64,000 nt of DNA, from the NCBI GenBank assembly GCA_913778495.1, contig CAJYVD010000013.1:1-64000 (forward strand). The letters are read 5' to 3'. Both the position numbers and the translations under genes were made by a program. Source of the DNA: an uncultured Pantoea sp. (GTDB lineage Bacteria > Pseudomonadota > Gammaproteobacteria > Enterobacterales > Enterobacteriaceae). This document shows, piece by piece, positions 42,795 through 53,209 of this stretch; position 1 is the stretch's first letter; each line of letters opens with the position of its first letter. The notes beneath the pieces are model-generated. The model made no database searches and was not told the origin of the DNA. It saw only the letters and a program-made list of their open reading frames with translations.

Positions 42795-45700
42795 TTAATT
42801 GAGTTGTTCCATCGCCTGCAAAATACGCTTGTCGGAAATGGGATAAGGTGTGCCCAGCTGCTGTGCAAAGTAGCTGATGCGCAACTCCTCCAACATCCAG
42901 CGTATCGCCTGCACGTCCGCGTCGTCGCGGCGCTGCGGCGGCAGTTTATTGCGCCACGCCTGCCACGCTTGCTCCACCGCCTGCACTTTTAACATACGGG
43001 CGCGATCGCTGTGCGGATCAACGGGCAGCTTCTCCAGGCGGCGCTCGATACCCTGCAGATAACGCAGCGTATCGCCCAGCCGCTGATAGCCATTGCCGGT
43101 GACAAATCCCCGGTATACCAGCCCGGACATTTGGGCTTTGATGTCTGCCAGTGCCAGCGCCAGACTCATGTCGACGCGCCCTTTCAAAAACTTATTGATG
43201 TTAAAGACGCTGGTCAGAATCTGCTCAACCTGCTTAGCAATGGTCACGACGGTGTCATTTAACTCGGCGCGTACCTTGTCGCGCAGCTGCTCAAACCCCG
43301 CTTGCTCCCAAGCCGGCCCGCCCGCTTCCGCCATCAATTTATCAATGCCGCAGGCGATGCAGTCATCGATCAGCTCCAGCACTTTTCCGTAGGGATTGAA
43401 GTACAAGCCGAGCTTGGCTTTGTTCGGCAGCTTTTCATGCAGATATTTAATCGGTGACGGAATGTTCAGCAACAGCAGGCGACGCTGACCGCGCCACATC
43501 ATTTTTTGCTGCTCCTGCTCACTGTCAAACAGGCGAATCGCAACGCTGTCTTTTTCATCCACCAGCGCGGGCCAGGCTTTTACCCGATAGCTGCCGCGTT
43601 TCTGTTCATAGCTTTGCGGCAGTGCGCCAAAACTCCAGATATGCAAGCCGCTCTGCTCAAGTCCATCGTCCGCCACTTGCGACAATGTCTCTTGCACTTT
43701 GCCTTTGAGACGCTGCTTGAGCAGGAGCAGATCTTTGCCTTCTTCCAGCTTTCGGTTGTGTTCATCCACGATGCGGAAAGTGATTTTTAGGTGATCGGGC
43801 ACCTGATCCCACTGCCAGGCGTCACGGTCAATCGTGACGCCGGTCATGCGGCGGAATTCACGCTCCAGCGCATCAAGCAGCGGCAGCGCCATGGCCTCGA
43901 CGCGGCCAAGAAACGCCTCGGCGTAATTGGGCGCTGGCACCAGATTGCGACGCAGGGGTTTCGGCAGCGATTTGATCAGCGCAATCACCAGTTCACGCCG
44001 CACGCCGGGAATTTGCCATTCAAAGCCCTGCTCATCGACCTGATTGAGCAGCGGCAGCGGAATGTGCACCGTCACGCCGTCGGCATCCGTGCCGGGCTCA
44101 AACTGATAGCTCAGCTTAAGCTTGAGATTTCCCTGATGCCAAAAATTCGGATAATCCAGCTGACTGACCTGCTGCGCCCCGTCTTTAATCAGCATTTGCT
44201 TATCAAAGCTCAGCAGGTCGGGATTGGCTTTGCTGGCCTGCTTCCACCAGCTATCAAAATGCTGGGCTGATACCACGTCGCTGCCAATGCGCCGATCGTA
44301 AAAGGCGAACAGCGTTTCATCATCCACCAGGATGTCGCGACGACGAGATTTGTGCTCTAAATCCTCGACTTCGCTGCGTAATTTAAGGTTATTGCGGAAG
44401 AAAGCGTGACGCGTTTGCCAGTCACCTTCTACCAGCGCATGACGGATAAACAGTTCGCGACTCAGCGTGGGATCGATTTTGCCGTAATTAACCTTGCGCG
44501 CCTGCACAATCGGTAAGCCGTAAAGCGTGACCTTCTCGCTGGCCATCACCGCGCCCTGCGCTTTTTCCCAGTGCGGTTCGCTATAGCTACGTTTTATCAG
44601 GTGCTGCGCCAGCGGCTCGATCCATTCCGGTTCAATGCGTGCGGCCACGCGGCCCCACAGGCGACTGGTTTCAACCAGCTCCGCAACCATAGTCCACTTG
44701 GGCGGCTTTTTAAACAGCCCCGATCCGGGGAAGATGGCGAAGCGGGTATTGCGGGCGCCGGTGTATTCCTGCTTATCTGCATCTTTCTGACCAATATGCG
44801 ACAGTAGGCCGGTGAGCAGCGCGCAATGCACTTCGCGATAAGGCGCCGGCTCGCTGTTGACCGGCATCCCCAGTTCACGAACGACCTGGCGCAGTTGGGT
44901 ATAAATATCTTGCCACTCGCGCACGCGTAAATAGTTGAGATAGTCGATTTTACACTGGCGGCGGAACTGGTTGCCTGACAGCGCTTTTTGCTGCTCCTGC
45001 AGATAGTGCCAAAGGTTCACAAAGGCGAGGAAGTCCGAGTCTTTGTCGGCAAAGCGTCGATGTTTCTCATCCGAGGCCTGCTGCTTCTCGACCGGACGCT
45101 CACGCGGATCCTGAATCGAGAGCGCTGCGGTGATGATCATCGCTTCGCGTACGCAGCCAAATCGCTGTGCCTCCAGCACCATTCGGGCGAGGCGCGGGTC
45201 CACCGGTAGCTGTGCCAACTGACGTCCCGATGGCGTCAGCGCATATTTTCCGCTGTCGCTGAGCGTAATCGCCCCCAGCTCCTCCAGCAGGCGTACACCA
45301 TCCTGAATATTGCGCTTGTCGGGCGCTTCAACAAACGGAAATGCGCCGATGTCGCCCAATCCCAGCGCCGTCATCTGCAAGATCACTGACGCGAGATTAG
45401 TGCGTAAAATTTCCGGATCGGTGAACGCCGGACGGCTCAGGAAATCGTCTTCTGAATAAAGGCGAATACAGATGCCTTCTGAAACGCGACCACAGCGCCC
45501 TTTGCGCTGATTCGCAGACGCCTGAGAGATCGGCTCGATTGGCAGCCGCTGTACCTTGGTGCGATAGCTGTAGCGGCTGATGCGCGCCGTGCCGGGATCG
45601 ATCACGTACTTAATGCCCGGCACCGTAAGCGAGGTTTCAGCCACGTTGGTCGCCAGCACGATTCGGCGGCCGCTGTGCGACTGAAACACGCGATTCTGTT

Positions 45701-46691
45701 CGGCGTTCGATAAACGGGCATACAGCGGCAGGATTTCCGTGTGCGGCAGGTCACGTCGGTTGAGCGCATCGGCGGTATCGCGAATTTCTCGTTCGCCGCT
45801 CATAAATATCAGAATATCGCCGCGGCTTTCACGGCCCAGCTCATCCACCGCGTCGAAAATCGCCTGCAGCTGATCGCGATCCGTATCTTCCGCGTTCTCC
45901 ACCACGGGACGGTACCGCACTTCCACGGGATAGGTCCGCCCGGAGACTTCGATCACCGGCGCGTTATTGAAATGGCGGGAAAAGCGCTGTGGATCGATGG
46001 TCGCCGAGGTGATGATCACTTTTAAATCCGGGCGGCGCGGCAGCAGTTCGCGCAAATAGCCCAGCAGGAAGTCGATATTAAGGCTGCGTTCGTGCGCTTC
46101 ATCAATGATCAGCGTGTCATATTGCAGCAGCAGACGGTCTTGCTGAATTTCCGCCAGCAGAATACCGTCTGTCATTAACTTCACCTGCGTGGTGTCGCTA
46201 ACCTGATCGTTGAAACGCACCTTATAGCCCACCGTGCCGCCGAGTGAGGTTTCCAGCTCATCAGCAATGCGGTTAGCCACGGTTCGCGCCGCCAGGCGGC
46301 GCGGCTGCGTATGACCGATCAGCCCTTTCACACCGCGTCCCAGCGCCAGACAAATTTTTGGCAGCTGCGTGGTTTTCCCCGAACCGGTCTCGCCGGCCAC
46401 GATCACGACCTGATTATCAAGAATGGCGTCGGCGATGCTCTGCTGTTTTTGGCTGACCGGCAGGTTGTCGGGGAATGTGATGCGCGGCGTTGCGGCCGTG
46501 CGCAGCGCAATGCGCTGTTCAGCGGCGCTAAATTCGGATTCAAGCTCAGCGACAATACCGCGCTGCGCGTCGGGATTTTTCACTTTCGTGGCGCCGTGCA
46601 GGCGGCGCTGCAAACGCTGGCGATCGCGCAGCATAAGGTGATCAAGCCGCGCCCAAAGCGGTGCAAAAGGTGAAGAAGCAGATGATGACAT
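42795..46691 (-). CDS. hrpA: ATP-dependent RNA helicase HrpA
   Basis: DEAH-box helicase, 1298 residues (E. coli HrpA 1300). Walker A GETGSGKT at 100-107, DEAH at 197-200, motif III SAT (ITSATIDPQRFS), motif VI QRKGRCGR, followed by winged-helix, ratchet and OB-fold regions and a long HrpA-specific C-terminal domain (DUF3418). Identity to E. coli is very high throughout the helicase core. It acts in fimbrial mRNA processing and in resolving stalled or colliding ribosomes. The ribosome site before 46691 is poor. It is divergent from azoR. Confidence 0.98.
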   Translation of the reverse strand: MSSSASSPFAPLWARLDHLMLRDRQRLQRRLHGATKVKNPDAQRGIVAELESEFSAAEQRIALRTAATPRITFPDNLPVSQKQQSIADAILDNQVVIVAGETGSGKTTQLPKICLALGRGVKGLIGHTQPRRLAARTVANRIADELETSLGGTVGYKVRFNDQVSDTTQVKLMTDGILLAEIQQDRLLLQYDTLIIDEAHERSLNIDFLLGYLRELLPRRPDLKVIITSATIDPQRFSRHFNNAPVIEVSGRTYPVEVRYRPVVENAEDTDRDQLQAIFDAVDELGRESRGDILIFMSGEREIRDTADALNRRDLPHTEILPLYARLSNAEQNRVFQSHSGRRIVLATNVAETSLTVPGIKYVIDPGTARISRYSYRTKVQRLPIEPISQASANQRKGRCGRVSEGICIRLYSEDDFLSRPAFTDPEILRTNLASVILQMTALGLGDIGAFPFVEAPDKRNIQDGVRLLEELGAITLSDSGKYALTPSGRQLAQLPVDPRLARMVLEAQRFGCVREAMIITAALSIQDPRERPVEKQQASDEKHRRFADKDSDFLAFVNLWHYLQEQQKALSGNQFRRQCKIDYLNYLRVREWQDIYTQLRQVVRELGMPVNSEPAPYREVHCALLTGLLSHIGQKDADKQEYTGARNTRFAIFPGSGLFKKPPKWTMVAELVETSRLWGRVAARIEPEWIEPLAQHLIKRSYSEPHWEKAQGAVMASEKVTLYGLPIVQARKVNYGKIDPTLSRELFIRHALVEGDWQTRHAFFRNNLKLRSEVEDLEHKSRRRDILVDDETLFAFYDRRIGSDVVSAQHFDSWWKQASKANPDLLSFDKQMLIKDGAQQVSQLDYPNFWHQGNLKLKLSYQFEPGTDADGVTVHIPLPLLNQVDEQGFEWQIPGVRRELVIALIKSLPKPLRRNLVPAPNYAEAFLGRVEAMALPLLDALEREFRRMTGVTIDRDAWQWDQVPDHLKITFRIVDEHNRKLEEGKDLLLLKQRLKGKVQETLSQVADDGLEQSGLHIWSFGALPQSYEQKRGSYRVKAWPALVDEKDSVAIRLFDSEQEQQKMMWRGQRRLLLLNIPSPIKYLHEKLPNKAKLGLYFNPYGKVLELIDDCIACGIDKLMAEAGGPAWEQAGFEQLRDKVRAELNDTVVTIAKQVEQILTSVFNINKFLKGRVDMSLALALADIKAQMSGLVYRGFVTGNGYQRLGDTLRYLQGIERRLEKLPVDPHSDRARMLKVQAVEQAWQAWRNKLPPQRRDDADVQAIRWMLEELRISYFAQQLGTPYPISDKRILQAMEQLN

Positions 46692-46889
46692 AGTGATGAA
46701 TTACCTGTTGTCGCGGCAAGCCCGGCATGCGTTGGTATGCCCGGCTGACAAAGTCTGGCGGAAAAATTGCATCCGGGCATGATAGCACATTCTCTGCCAG
46801 CCTTCGCGCGCAGGTGGCTGTGCTTATTCAATAAATTCGAACATAGCTCTCGAAATATTGCGCTTTTCGCGGCACGGTTAACACCGTAG

Positions 46890-47540
<651 letters not shown>

Positions 47541-47587
47541 CTGCATTGAATGACTGCCCTACGTGATAAGGGCAGAATGCCGTCATT

Positions 47588-47613
47588 GCCGGGCCTGAGC
47601 GCCCGGCTTTTTT
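47588..47613 (+). terminator. Intrinsic terminator of azoR
   Basis: GCCGGGC (47588-47594), loop CTGAGC, GCCCGGC (47601-47607), then six T residues. Confidence 0.88.
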
Positions 47614-47625
47614 ATGACCAGCGGC

Positions 47626-47946
47626 TTATTTTTGCAGCCACTGGCCGTTGATGCCACGGACATATTCTCCCGCCGGTGCGCGCGCGACCAGTTTTTCACC
47701 GGCGATACGCGCGACATCGTGCGCGGCCAGGCGATTTTGCTGCGCCACGCGCTGATACTGCTCGGCGCGACCCGCATTGATGCGTGCCACCAGCGCCAGC
47801 GTCTCTTGATCCTGCTGACGGGCGGCAATATAGCCGCTTAGCGTTTCCCCTACGCGCCCCTGCTGACGCGCTTCGTCAAGCGTTAGCGCCCAGGCCGAAG
47901 GGGCGAGTAACAGGGCAACAACCAGCGCGATTCCGCTGCGTTTCAT
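47626..47946 (-). CDS. ydbL: YdbL (DUF1318) periplasmic protein
   Basis: The 106-residue precursor has a signal peptide (SGIALVVALLLAPSAWA) and the DUF1318 body LTLDEARQQGRVGETLSGYI...HDVARIAGEKLVARAPAGEYVRGINGQWLQK, like E. coli YdbL. YdbL is reported to modulate the YdbH-YnbE lipid bridge. ATG 47946 is chosen; an in-frame TTG five codons earlier is less likely. It starts 11 bases after the ynbE stop, so ydbH-ynbE-ydbL form one operon. Confidence 0.93.
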   Translation of the reverse strand: MKRSGIALVVALLLAPSAWALTLDEARQQGRVGETLSGYIAARQQDQETLALVARINAGRAEQYQRVAQQNRLAAHDVARIAGEKLVARAPAGEYVRGINGQWLQK

Positions 47947-47957
47947 CGTTCCTCTCC

Positions 47958-48146
47958 TCAAAACAGGCCGCTCTGGTCTTTTAACAGCGCTTCGACATCT
48001 TTATCCACTTTAATGTGGATCTCATGTTCGATTTTCACGTTCATGTTAATGGTAATTGGCTCTTTTGGCGCCGCCACTTCAATACGCGGCACGCAGCCCA
48101 GCAGCAGCAGGCCTGCTGCCAGCAACGCGAATGCCCTCAGGCTCAT
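47958..48146 (-). CDS. ynbE: Outer-membrane lipoprotein YnbE
   Basis: The 62-residue precursor has lipobox LLLGC. The mature part PRIEVAAPKEPITINMNVKI EHEI is almost identical in pattern to E. coli YnbE (61 aa). YnbE is thought to pair with the C-terminus of YdbH at the outer membrane to form a periplasm-spanning channel for phospholipids. Start ATG 48146 overlaps the ydbH stop (ATGA), giving translational coupling, and the upstream GGACC/AAAGG region supplies the ribosome site. Confidence 0.95.
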   Translation of the reverse strand: MSLRAFALLAAGLLLLGCVPRIEVAAPKEPITINMNVKIEHEIHIKVDKDVEALLKDQSGLF

Positions 48147-50761
48147 GGTTGGGGGTCCTTTCTGGATGGCAGGGTGGCGTGTTGCTCTACCCAAGATTGC
48201 AAATTATCGCCAAAGCGCAGGCTGCGCCACAGCTGAAACAGATTTTCCTGATGATGGTAGTTTAGATTGACCTGCTGGCGCCGGTTGCTGAACTGGCTGG
48301 TGCCATTGACCTGCGCTTGCAGAGAGAGATTACCAACGTTGTCCAGATCCAGCGTGGCCCAGGCGCGCGACATCTCCATGTAACGCAACCAGTCCAGTGC
48401 CGCGCCGGCCGCCACGTTATTTTTGACGATGGCATCCGCCATATCTTTATCAAGGCGGAAGGTCAGCGGTCCGCTGTTGGCAATCCATCCCTTTTCGATT
48501 AACCAGCGCGGATTGTTCACCCACAGCGGCAGCTCGCCGTTGACTTCGCCCGACATGGCAAACTGCTTGGGTTTGAGGGCGGTGACCAGCCGGCTCAGAT
48601 TGATGCTGCGCAGCGTAACGCGCGCCGGCTGCAGCTGGGGCAGCGACAGCCACGGCATACTCACATGTCCGCCCAGCAGGTCAAAGTTTACGTTGCTCAG
48701 CGTAAGCGGCTGCCGCGCCTGCCATGGATAGTGTCCCTGGAGATCGGCCGTGATGTTTTGCAGCGCAAACTGATTTTTGACTTCGGCAATGCGCAGTGAC
48801 ACCGGGCCACGGCGGCCGAGCTGCCACTGGTGTGATTTCAGGCGAAACGGCAGCGTAAAGTCGATACCGTTGATTTCACTGTCCGGCATCCAGACGCTGC
48901 CCTGCTTCACGGCCCAGAACCCGCCAGCCTCAAATCCTTGCGCTGGCGCGGCGGAAAACGCCACTTGCGCGCGGAGCTGGCCCGACTGAATGCGCATCTT
49001 CATGTCGCTGCTCAGCAGCGGTTGAAACACCGCCAGCGACTGTGAAGGCCACCACGCCTCACCGCGCAACCGCTCCCCGTCCCAGCGACCATGCACGCGC
49101 AAAGGACCGATCTCAGCGGCCGTCAACTGGCCGCGCCACTGGAAATGACCTGGATCGTCACCCACCGCCTGGAAATCCAGCCGCGACGGTGGCAGCCTGC
49201 CACCGTAGCCAAACTGCGTCTCTCCGGCGCGCAGCGTAAAGCCGCCGGTAAATGCGGCGCGCGTCGGATCGCGCTCCCAGCGCACCGGCGCACTCAGGCG
49301 CAGGCGCGGCGTCGCCACGGTCACGCCACCATAGGCGAGCTGGTCAAAGCCGGTATCGAGCGTATCCAGCGCAATTAGCGTGCCCTGCCAGCTGCCGGTG
49401 CCTTTCACATCCCAGTGCGCCTGCAGCGGAACCATTTCGCCCTTGCCCCAATAGCGCCAGTTCCAGCGCCCGCGATCCGGCCAAAAATGATTGGCGTGGC
49501 CATCCAGATGCAGCGTAAAGCGCCCGAGGCCGCTGTCGTGCGCGCGAAGAATCGCCTGCAGACGGCCATTGATGCCGTTAGCGCCCAGCGTCACCCCCGC
49601 CAGCGGCCAGCGCGCCTCATCGACATCCAGCATCGACAGCACGCGCCCACGCAGGCGCAGCAGCGCACCGGGTTTTAGCGTAAGCTGCGGCGCGAGGATG
49701 CTGCCGTGCAGGAGGCCAGGCAGGCTGCCAAAAAGTTGCAGATCGGCGAGTTTGCTCTCGCCGGTGAGTTGAAAAGGTAACGCGCTGTCGGTGAGGCGCA
49801 GCACACCCGGCCCCACGCTGAGCACCGCATTGCCCTTACCGCCGCGGCCGCGGGTTAAGAGGTTAGCGCGGCCGCTGATTTCAGTCTGTGCGAGCCCGTT
49901 TTGCCAGTTTTGCAACGTCAGGGCTACGCCGCCTGCAAAGGATTGATCGGCCTGAGGCCAGCGCCATTCGCCGTCGTGGATGCGAATTTGCTCGCTATCA
50001 GCCTGCCACGGCAGACGCAATAGCGGCCGGTCGTCGCCCTGTTGCGTCACCTGCAATTCACCCTGCCGTTGCTGCCATTTTAGCGCGATGGCGAGGGGCT
50101 GCGGCCACTGCGCGAGATCGAGTTCGCCGTGCAGGTCACCCGCCACCGGCACACCCTGCGCGAGCGTTGCTAAGGTGAACTCGCCCGTGAGCGTCAGCGG
50201 GGACGTCAACGCCGGAGACGCCAGTTTAAGCTGCGTCAGATGAAGCTGCTGGCCTTGCAGCTGAGCATCAACGTGCAGATTCTCGCCTTGGTAGCGTACG
50301 CGCTGCACGCGTTTATCCAGGGTCACATTGAGGCGTCCAGCATAGTGGGGCCAGGGAAGAAGCGTCAGGCGATCAATCTGCACGTCTGCGTCCGGCAGGC
50401 GCTGCTGCCACTCAGCCAGCGAGCGTGGCACCGCGCTGCTGCTGTTCTGGGGGAGCGATTGCAGACAATCACTGTTGAGTTGTACGTTGCCCGCTTGTAC
50501 GCGCCAGCGGTGCTGATGCCAGCCGATCTGGGCTTCCTCCACCTGCGCCAGCACGCATTCCCCCGCGTAATAGCGCACCGCAGGAAAGCGCAGGTTGCCT
50601 GCGTGCCAACCCGGCGCGCCGTCAAGTGCGATGCGGGTATCATCGGGCAACCACAGCCCAACCACGCGCGGCAGCCACTGCGTGACGGTCAGCAGCAATC
50701 CTAAAACCAGCACAATCAGCGCCAGTAGCGCAGCAAGAGTTTGACGAAGGCCCCGCCTCAT
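48143..50761 (-). CDS. ydbH: AsmA-like lipid transport protein YdbH
   Basis: Large inner-membrane-anchored periplasmic protein, 872 residues from ATG 50761 (an in-frame ATG at 50797 would add 12). N-terminal anchor LAALLALIVLVLGLLLTVTQW, then repeated beta-rich segments as in AsmA/TamB/YhdP. E. coli YdbH landmarks include WLPDDTRIALD, NAVLSVGPGVLRL, GRLQAILRAH, EIGPLRVHGRWDGERLRGEAWWP and the C-terminal VNLNYHHQENLFQLWRSLRF. With TamB and YhdP it moves phospholipids to the outer membrane. First gene of ydbH-ynbE-ydbL; divergent from ldhA. Confidence 0.93.
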   Translation of the reverse strand: MRRGLRQTLAALLALIVLVLGLLLTVTQWLPRVVGLWLPDDTRIALDGAPGWHAGNLRFPAVRYYAGECVLAQVEEAQIGWHQHRWRVQAGNVQLNSDCLQSLPQNSSSAVPRSLAEWQQRLPDADVQIDRLTLLPWPHYAGRLNVTLDKRVQRVRYQGENLHVDAQLQGQQLHLTQLKLASPALTSPLTLTGEFTLATLAQGVPVAGDLHGELDLAQWPQPLAIALKWQQRQGELQVTQQGDDRPLLRLPWQADSEQIRIHDGEWRWPQADQSFAGGVALTLQNWQNGLAQTEISGRANLLTRGRGGKGNAVLSVGPGVLRLTDSALPFQLTGESKLADLQLFGSLPGLLHGSILAPQLTLKPGALLRLRGRVLSMLDVDEARWPLAGVTLGANGINGRLQAILRAHDSGLGRFTLHLDGHANHFWPDRGRWNWRYWGKGEMVPLQAHWDVKGTGSWQGTLIALDTLDTGFDQLAYGGVTVATPRLRLSAPVRWERDPTRAAFTGGFTLRAGETQFGYGGRLPPSRLDFQAVGDDPGHFQWRGQLTAAEIGPLRVHGRWDGERLRGEAWWPSQSLAVFQPLLSSDMKMRIQSGQLRAQVAFSAAPAQGFEAGGFWAVKQGSVWMPDSEINGIDFTLPFRLKSHQWQLGRRGPVSLRIAEVKNQFALQNITADLQGHYPWQARQPLTLSNVNFDLLGGHVSMPWLSLPQLQPARVTLRSINLSRLVTALKPKQFAMSGEVNGELPLWVNNPRWLIEKGWIANSGPLTFRLDKDMADAIVKNNVAAGAALDWLRYMEMSRAWATLDLDNVGNLSLQAQVNGTSQFSNRRQQVNLNYHHQENLFQLWRSLRFGDNLQSWVEQHATLPSRKDPQP

Positions 50762-50922
50762 GGCAGCTAACGTTCCTGTTGATATGATCCCGGCCACGAT
50801 GATGGCATGTTATCTGCGTTTTATGAAGGCGTTACGCCTTAGTCTGCCTTAAGCGCAGCAAAACCGGATGGAAGGCGTTATTCTGTAACGATAACGTCGT
50901 GGCATTTTTCAGGAGTGAAACA

Positions 50923-51915
50923 ATGAAAGTTGCGGTTTACAGCACGAAACACTATGACCAAAAGTACCTCGATCATGTCAATGCCCGCTTTGGCTTTGAT
51001 CTCACCTATTTTGATTTTCTGCTGAGCGAAACCACCGCTAAAAATGCCGCCGGGTGCGATGCGGTCTGCATTTTTGTTAACGATGACGCCAGCAAAGCGG
51101 TACTGGAAGAGTTGGCGGCCGTGGGGGTCAAATATATCGCGCTGCGCTGCGCGGGTTTTAATAATGTCGATCTGCAGGCGGCCGCCGCGCTTAACCTCAA
51201 AGTGGTGCGCGTCCCCGCCTACTCGCCCGAAGCGGTGGCCGAGCATGCGGTAGGCTTAATGATGGCGCTGAACCGCCGCATTCATCGCGCCTACCAGCGC
51301 ACGCGCGACGCCAACTTCTCGCTGGAGGGGCTGACCGGTTTCAACATGTACAACAAAACGGCGGGTGTTATTGGCACGGGAAAAATCGGCTTGGCCGCCC
51401 TGCGCATCCTCAAAGGTTTTGGCATGCGCCTACTGGCATACGATCCTTATCCTGCGGAAGCCGCCCGCGCATTGGGCGCTGAGTATGTCGATCTGCACAC
51501 GCTATTCGCACAATCTGATGTGATCACACTGCACTGCCCGATGACGCCGGAAAACCATCATCTGCTCAATGCCGACGCGTTTCGGCAGATGAAAGATGGC
51601 GTGATGATCATTAATACCAGCCGCGGCGGCTTGATTGATTCACAAGCGGCGATTGACGCGCTAAAACAGCAGAAAATTGGCTCACTCGGCATGGATGTTT
51701 ATGAGAATGAGCGCGATCTCTTTTTTGAAGATAAATCCAACGACGTGATTCAGGATGATGTGTTCCGCCGACTGTCGGCCTGTCATAACGTGCTCTTTAC
51801 CGGACATCAGGCGTTTCTCACGGCCGAAGCCCTGACCGCTATCTCTGAAACCACGCTCGACAATCTTCAGCGTATTGAACGCGGCGAAAAGAGTGAAAAC
51901 GAGGTTAACGCGTAA
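50923..51915 (+). CDS. ldhA: D-lactate dehydrogenase LdhA (fermentative)
   Basis: NAD-dependent 2-hydroxyacid dehydrogenase, 330 residues, reducing pyruvate to D-lactate during fermentation and acid stress. It has the GTGKIG Rossmann loop (TAGVIGTGKIGLAALRIL), catalytic Arg in NTSRGGLID, Glu in MDVYENE and His in FTGHQAFLT. MKVAVYSTKHYDQKYL start matches E. coli LdhA; AGGAG lies 7 bases upstream, so eight upstream in-frame codons were rejected. Divergent from ydbH, with a YdbJ-like gene convergent downstream, as in the E. coli ldhA-ydbJ neighbourhood. Confidence 0.97.
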   Translation: MKVAVYSTKHYDQKYLDHVNARFGFDLTYFDFLLSETTAKNAAGCDAVCIFVNDDASKAVLEELAAVGVKYIALRCAGFNNVDLQAAAALNLKVVRVPAYSPEAVAEHAVGLMMALNRRIHRAYQRTRDANFSLEGLTGFNMYNKTAGVIGTGKIGLAALRILKGFGMRLLAYDPYPAEAARALGAEYVDLHTLFAQSDVITLHCPMTPENHHLLNADAFRQMKDGVMIINTSRGGLIDSQAAIDALKQQKIGSLGMDVYENERDLFFEDKSNDVIQDDVFRRLSACHNVLFTGHQAFLTAEALTAISETTLDNLQRIERGEKSENEVNA

Positions 51916-51931
51916 CAGCGTGGCGCCTGCG

Positions 51932-52201
51932 TTAGCGGGCGCAGCGTCCGCCCATCAGCGCCTGCTCGTCGCAGCGGCGGCCATTGCCCAGCTGACACAT
52001 ACCAATGCGCGATCCATCGAGCTGACGCGAAAACGCCAGCGTTCCCCCGGCGTTGCTGCAATTTACTTCCGCCAAAGATGACATCACTACATGCGGTGAA
52101 ACGTGGGCGGCAGTGGCCTGTTGCGGCGGTTCATCACTGTTGCTGCTGCAGCCAGCAAGTAACAGCGCTGCGCCAGCCAGCAATAATGTAGCGGCTTTCA
52201 T
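51932..52201 (-). CDS. ydbJ: DUF333 lipoprotein, YdbJ-like
   Basis: The 89-residue precursor has lipobox LLAGC (mature C-S-S, favouring the outer membrane). The DUF333 body has the usual paired cysteines: EVNCSNAGGTL and IGMCQLGNGRRCDEQALMGGRC. DUF333 lipoproteins include E. coli YdbJ, encoded next to ldhA, and YoaF; their function is unknown. GGAG stands 8 bases before ATG 52201. Convergent with ldhA across 16 bases. hslJ, the E. coli neighbour, is absent here. Confidence 0.82.
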   Translation of the reverse strand: MKAATLLLAGAALLLAGCSSNSDEPPQQATAAHVSPHVVMSSLAEVNCSNAGGTLAFSRQLDGSRIGMCQLGNGRRCDEQALMGGRCAR

Positions 52202-52381
52202 CAATCGGGCTCCGGGGGTGTCGGCACAAAAGAGGACTCAGCATATGACAGCGGCTGCGCGGGGTCGAGAGGCGACACAGCTTTTTACAAAATTTAAGAA
52301 TAAGCATTGCAAGCAGAATTATCCTGTTTGCAATTTCGCTAGCGGAATCACCCCCGCTTTATTCCACTGACAGGAGGAAAA

Positions 52382-53038
52382 ATGTTAACTGACATGCTCA
52401 TTCGCATTGCCCTCGCCGGTATTCTGGGCGGCCTGATTGGTCTGGAGCGACAAATGCGCGCCAAGGAGGCGGGACTGCGCACCCATATTCTCGTGGGTAT
52501 TGGCAGCGCGATGTTTATGCTGGTGTCAAAGTACGGCTTTGCCGACATGCTAAACAACGAGCACGTTGCGCTGGATCCCAGCCGTATTGCGGCGCAGGTG
52601 GTCAGCGGCATGGGCTTTCTTGGCGCGGGCACCATCATCATTCAAAAGCAGATCGTTAAGGGCCTTACCACCGCCGCTGGGCTTTGGGTTACGGCGGCCA
52701 TAGGGTTGGTCATTGGTAGCGGCATGTACGAAATTGGCATTTACGGCACCGTGCTGGCGCTGGTGGTGCTGGAAACGTTTCGGCGCATTAGTCACTGGTT
52801 GATTGGTCGTCACCACACGCTGCTGGTGCAGTTGAAACCCAAAAGCGTGCCATTGGTTCTGCTGGTGTTGCAGCGGGAGCATTTGCGCTATGGGCGCATC
52901 GCCGTGGTAAACCGGGATGCAGAGAGTGGCCTGTGTGAGCTAAGCGTCGAGGTGACATTGTCACGTAATGCACCGCTACACGCTATCTATGACAAAGTTA
53001 TGGAGGTCAAAGGGGTGCACTCCCTCGAGATGATGTGA
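52382..53038 (+). CDS. MgtC/SapB family membrane protein
   Basis: The 218-residue product has the MgtC/SapB core in the first 140 residues: RIALAGILGGLIGLERQMRAKEAGLRTH with the conserved E-R pair, VSGMGFLGAGTII and GLTTAAGLWVTAAIG, four to five membrane helices. A C-terminal ACT-like soluble domain follows (LCELSVEVTLSRNAPLHAIYDKV). Related proteins include MgtC (survival in low magnesium and in macrophages, through the F-ATPase) and YhiD of acid-resistance loci. AGGAGG before the ATG is excellent. It stands alone; no Mg transporter is adjacent. Confidence 0.88.
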   Translation: MLTDMLIRIALAGILGGLIGLERQMRAKEAGLRTHILVGIGSAMFMLVSKYGFADMLNNEHVALDPSRIAAQVVSGMGFLGAGTIIIQKQIVKGLTTAAGLWVTAAIGLVIGSGMYEIGIYGTVLALVVLETFRRISHWLIGRHHTLLVQLKPKSVPLVLLVLQREHLRYGRIAVVNRDAESGLCELSVEVTLSRNAPLHAIYDKVMEVKGVHSLEMM

Positions 53039-53209
53039 TTGGCGCGCTTGAAATGCCTTATTCATGAAAAGCATGAAAAGAGTGCAGCTGACGCTGGCAT
53101 TCGCGGCAGCAATCCGTACCATACGCACTCATGTTAAAGCGGGTTGAGCGCCGCGTGGGTTCCTCTCTGCCGCTAGCGATCCTGGTCTTCACTGTTAAGC
53201 GTGAAAATA

